Source: Bradyrhizobium sp. BR 10289 (lineage in GTDB: Bacteria > Pseudomonadota > Alphaproteobacteria > Rhizobiales > Xanthobacteraceae). Taken from it: 64,000 nucleotides of DNA. The translations under genes and the position numbers were made by a program. Positions 63,975-64,000 of the stretch are shown here, in pieces. The stretch's first letter is position 1. Every line of letters starts with the position of its first letter. The stretch is from NCBI RefSeq assembly GCF_019455385.1, contig NZ_JACOFR010000024.1, positions 1 to 64,000 of the forward strand, in the 5' to 3' direction. The notes beneath the pieces were generated by a model. It was not told where the DNA came from and did no database searches. It saw only the letters and a list, made by a program, of their open reading frames with translations.

Positions 63975-64000
63975 TATTGCGGATCGGTCCGCGCCTGCTT

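Noticed and set aside
1..64000. CRISPR arrays, insertion sequences, tRNA or rRNA genes
   Set aside because: No regularly spaced repeats, transposase genes, terminal inverted repeats of an insertion sequence, or cloverleaf-like sequence with a CCA-type end were found on reading. A tRNA search tool was not available.

Overview
The window is about 64 kb of GC-rich alphaproteobacterial chromosome. Gene content, gene order and protein style fit Bradyrhizobium or a close relative. nifH lies about 26 kb from nifDK, as in Bradyrhizobium, and fixABCX and a Fur/Irr-type regulator gene are present. nifV and a nif-linked molybdate operon are also present, there are no nod genes, and no insertion sequence was seen. 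This resembles the chromosomal nif island of non-symbiotic or photosynthetic bradyrhizobia rather than a symbiosis island. The species is inferred from family knowledge, not from a database search.

Layout. 1-4.7 kb: suf operon (sufB end, C, D, S, a NifZ-like gene) with sufE convergent. 4.7-13.7 kb: a receiver-like gene divergent from nifDKENX, nifX-associated genes, fdxB and hspQ. 13.7-15.7 kb: small genes of unknown role and a Rieske-type protein. 16-19 kb: iscA, a short nifU, nifS, nifT and a SIR2-like gene. 19.3-26.8 kb: nifB, fdxN, a second A-type carrier, a TPR protein, an Fe-S LRV protein, two nifZ genes, unknowns, a DegT-fold protein, ferredoxin, a second Rieske protein and a truncated globin. 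26.8-28.7 kb: a minus-strand set (TPR protein, DUF59, dienelactone hydrolase, small unknown). 29-31 kb: bolA, grxD, a thioredoxin-like ferredoxin, a NifO-like gene and a second receiver-like gene. 31.3-39.9 kb: nifH, nifQ, an irr-like gene, nifV, cysE, nifW and fixABCX. 39.9-44 kb: mop, modABC and modD. 44-54.9 kb: accessory metabolism (dehydrogenase, LacI, GntR, ureide genes, a polar amino-acid ABC importer, SDR enzymes, a phosphoesterase), then a GMC oxidoreductase. 56.6-64 kb: glgX, a DUF3606 gene, a glycosyltransferase, glgA and treZ, a glycogen/trehalose set.

How it works together. NifH, NifDK, the cofactor factory (NifB, E, N, X, Q, V) and electron supply (FixABCX, FdxB, FdxN, other ferredoxins) are encoded with their own Fe-S supply (SUF, NifS, Nfu-type NifU, two A-type carriers, DUF59, BolA, Grx4), molybdate uptake and an oxygen/NO-binding globin. 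By eye I find sigma-54 -24/-12 elements paired with NifA-type TGT-N10-ACA enhancer sites in front of nifD, iscA-nifUS, nifB, bolA, nifH, nifV, fixA (one mismatch in the enhancer) and modA. In four of these regions a divergent -24/-12 element on the other strand is also present. nifA is not in the window.

Most unusual: two receiver-like proteins, divergent from nifD and nifH, both with Gly where the phospho-acceptor Asp should be; a nif-embedded DegT-fold protein with Ser in place of the PLP lysine; and an in-frame ModC-DUF2478 fusion.
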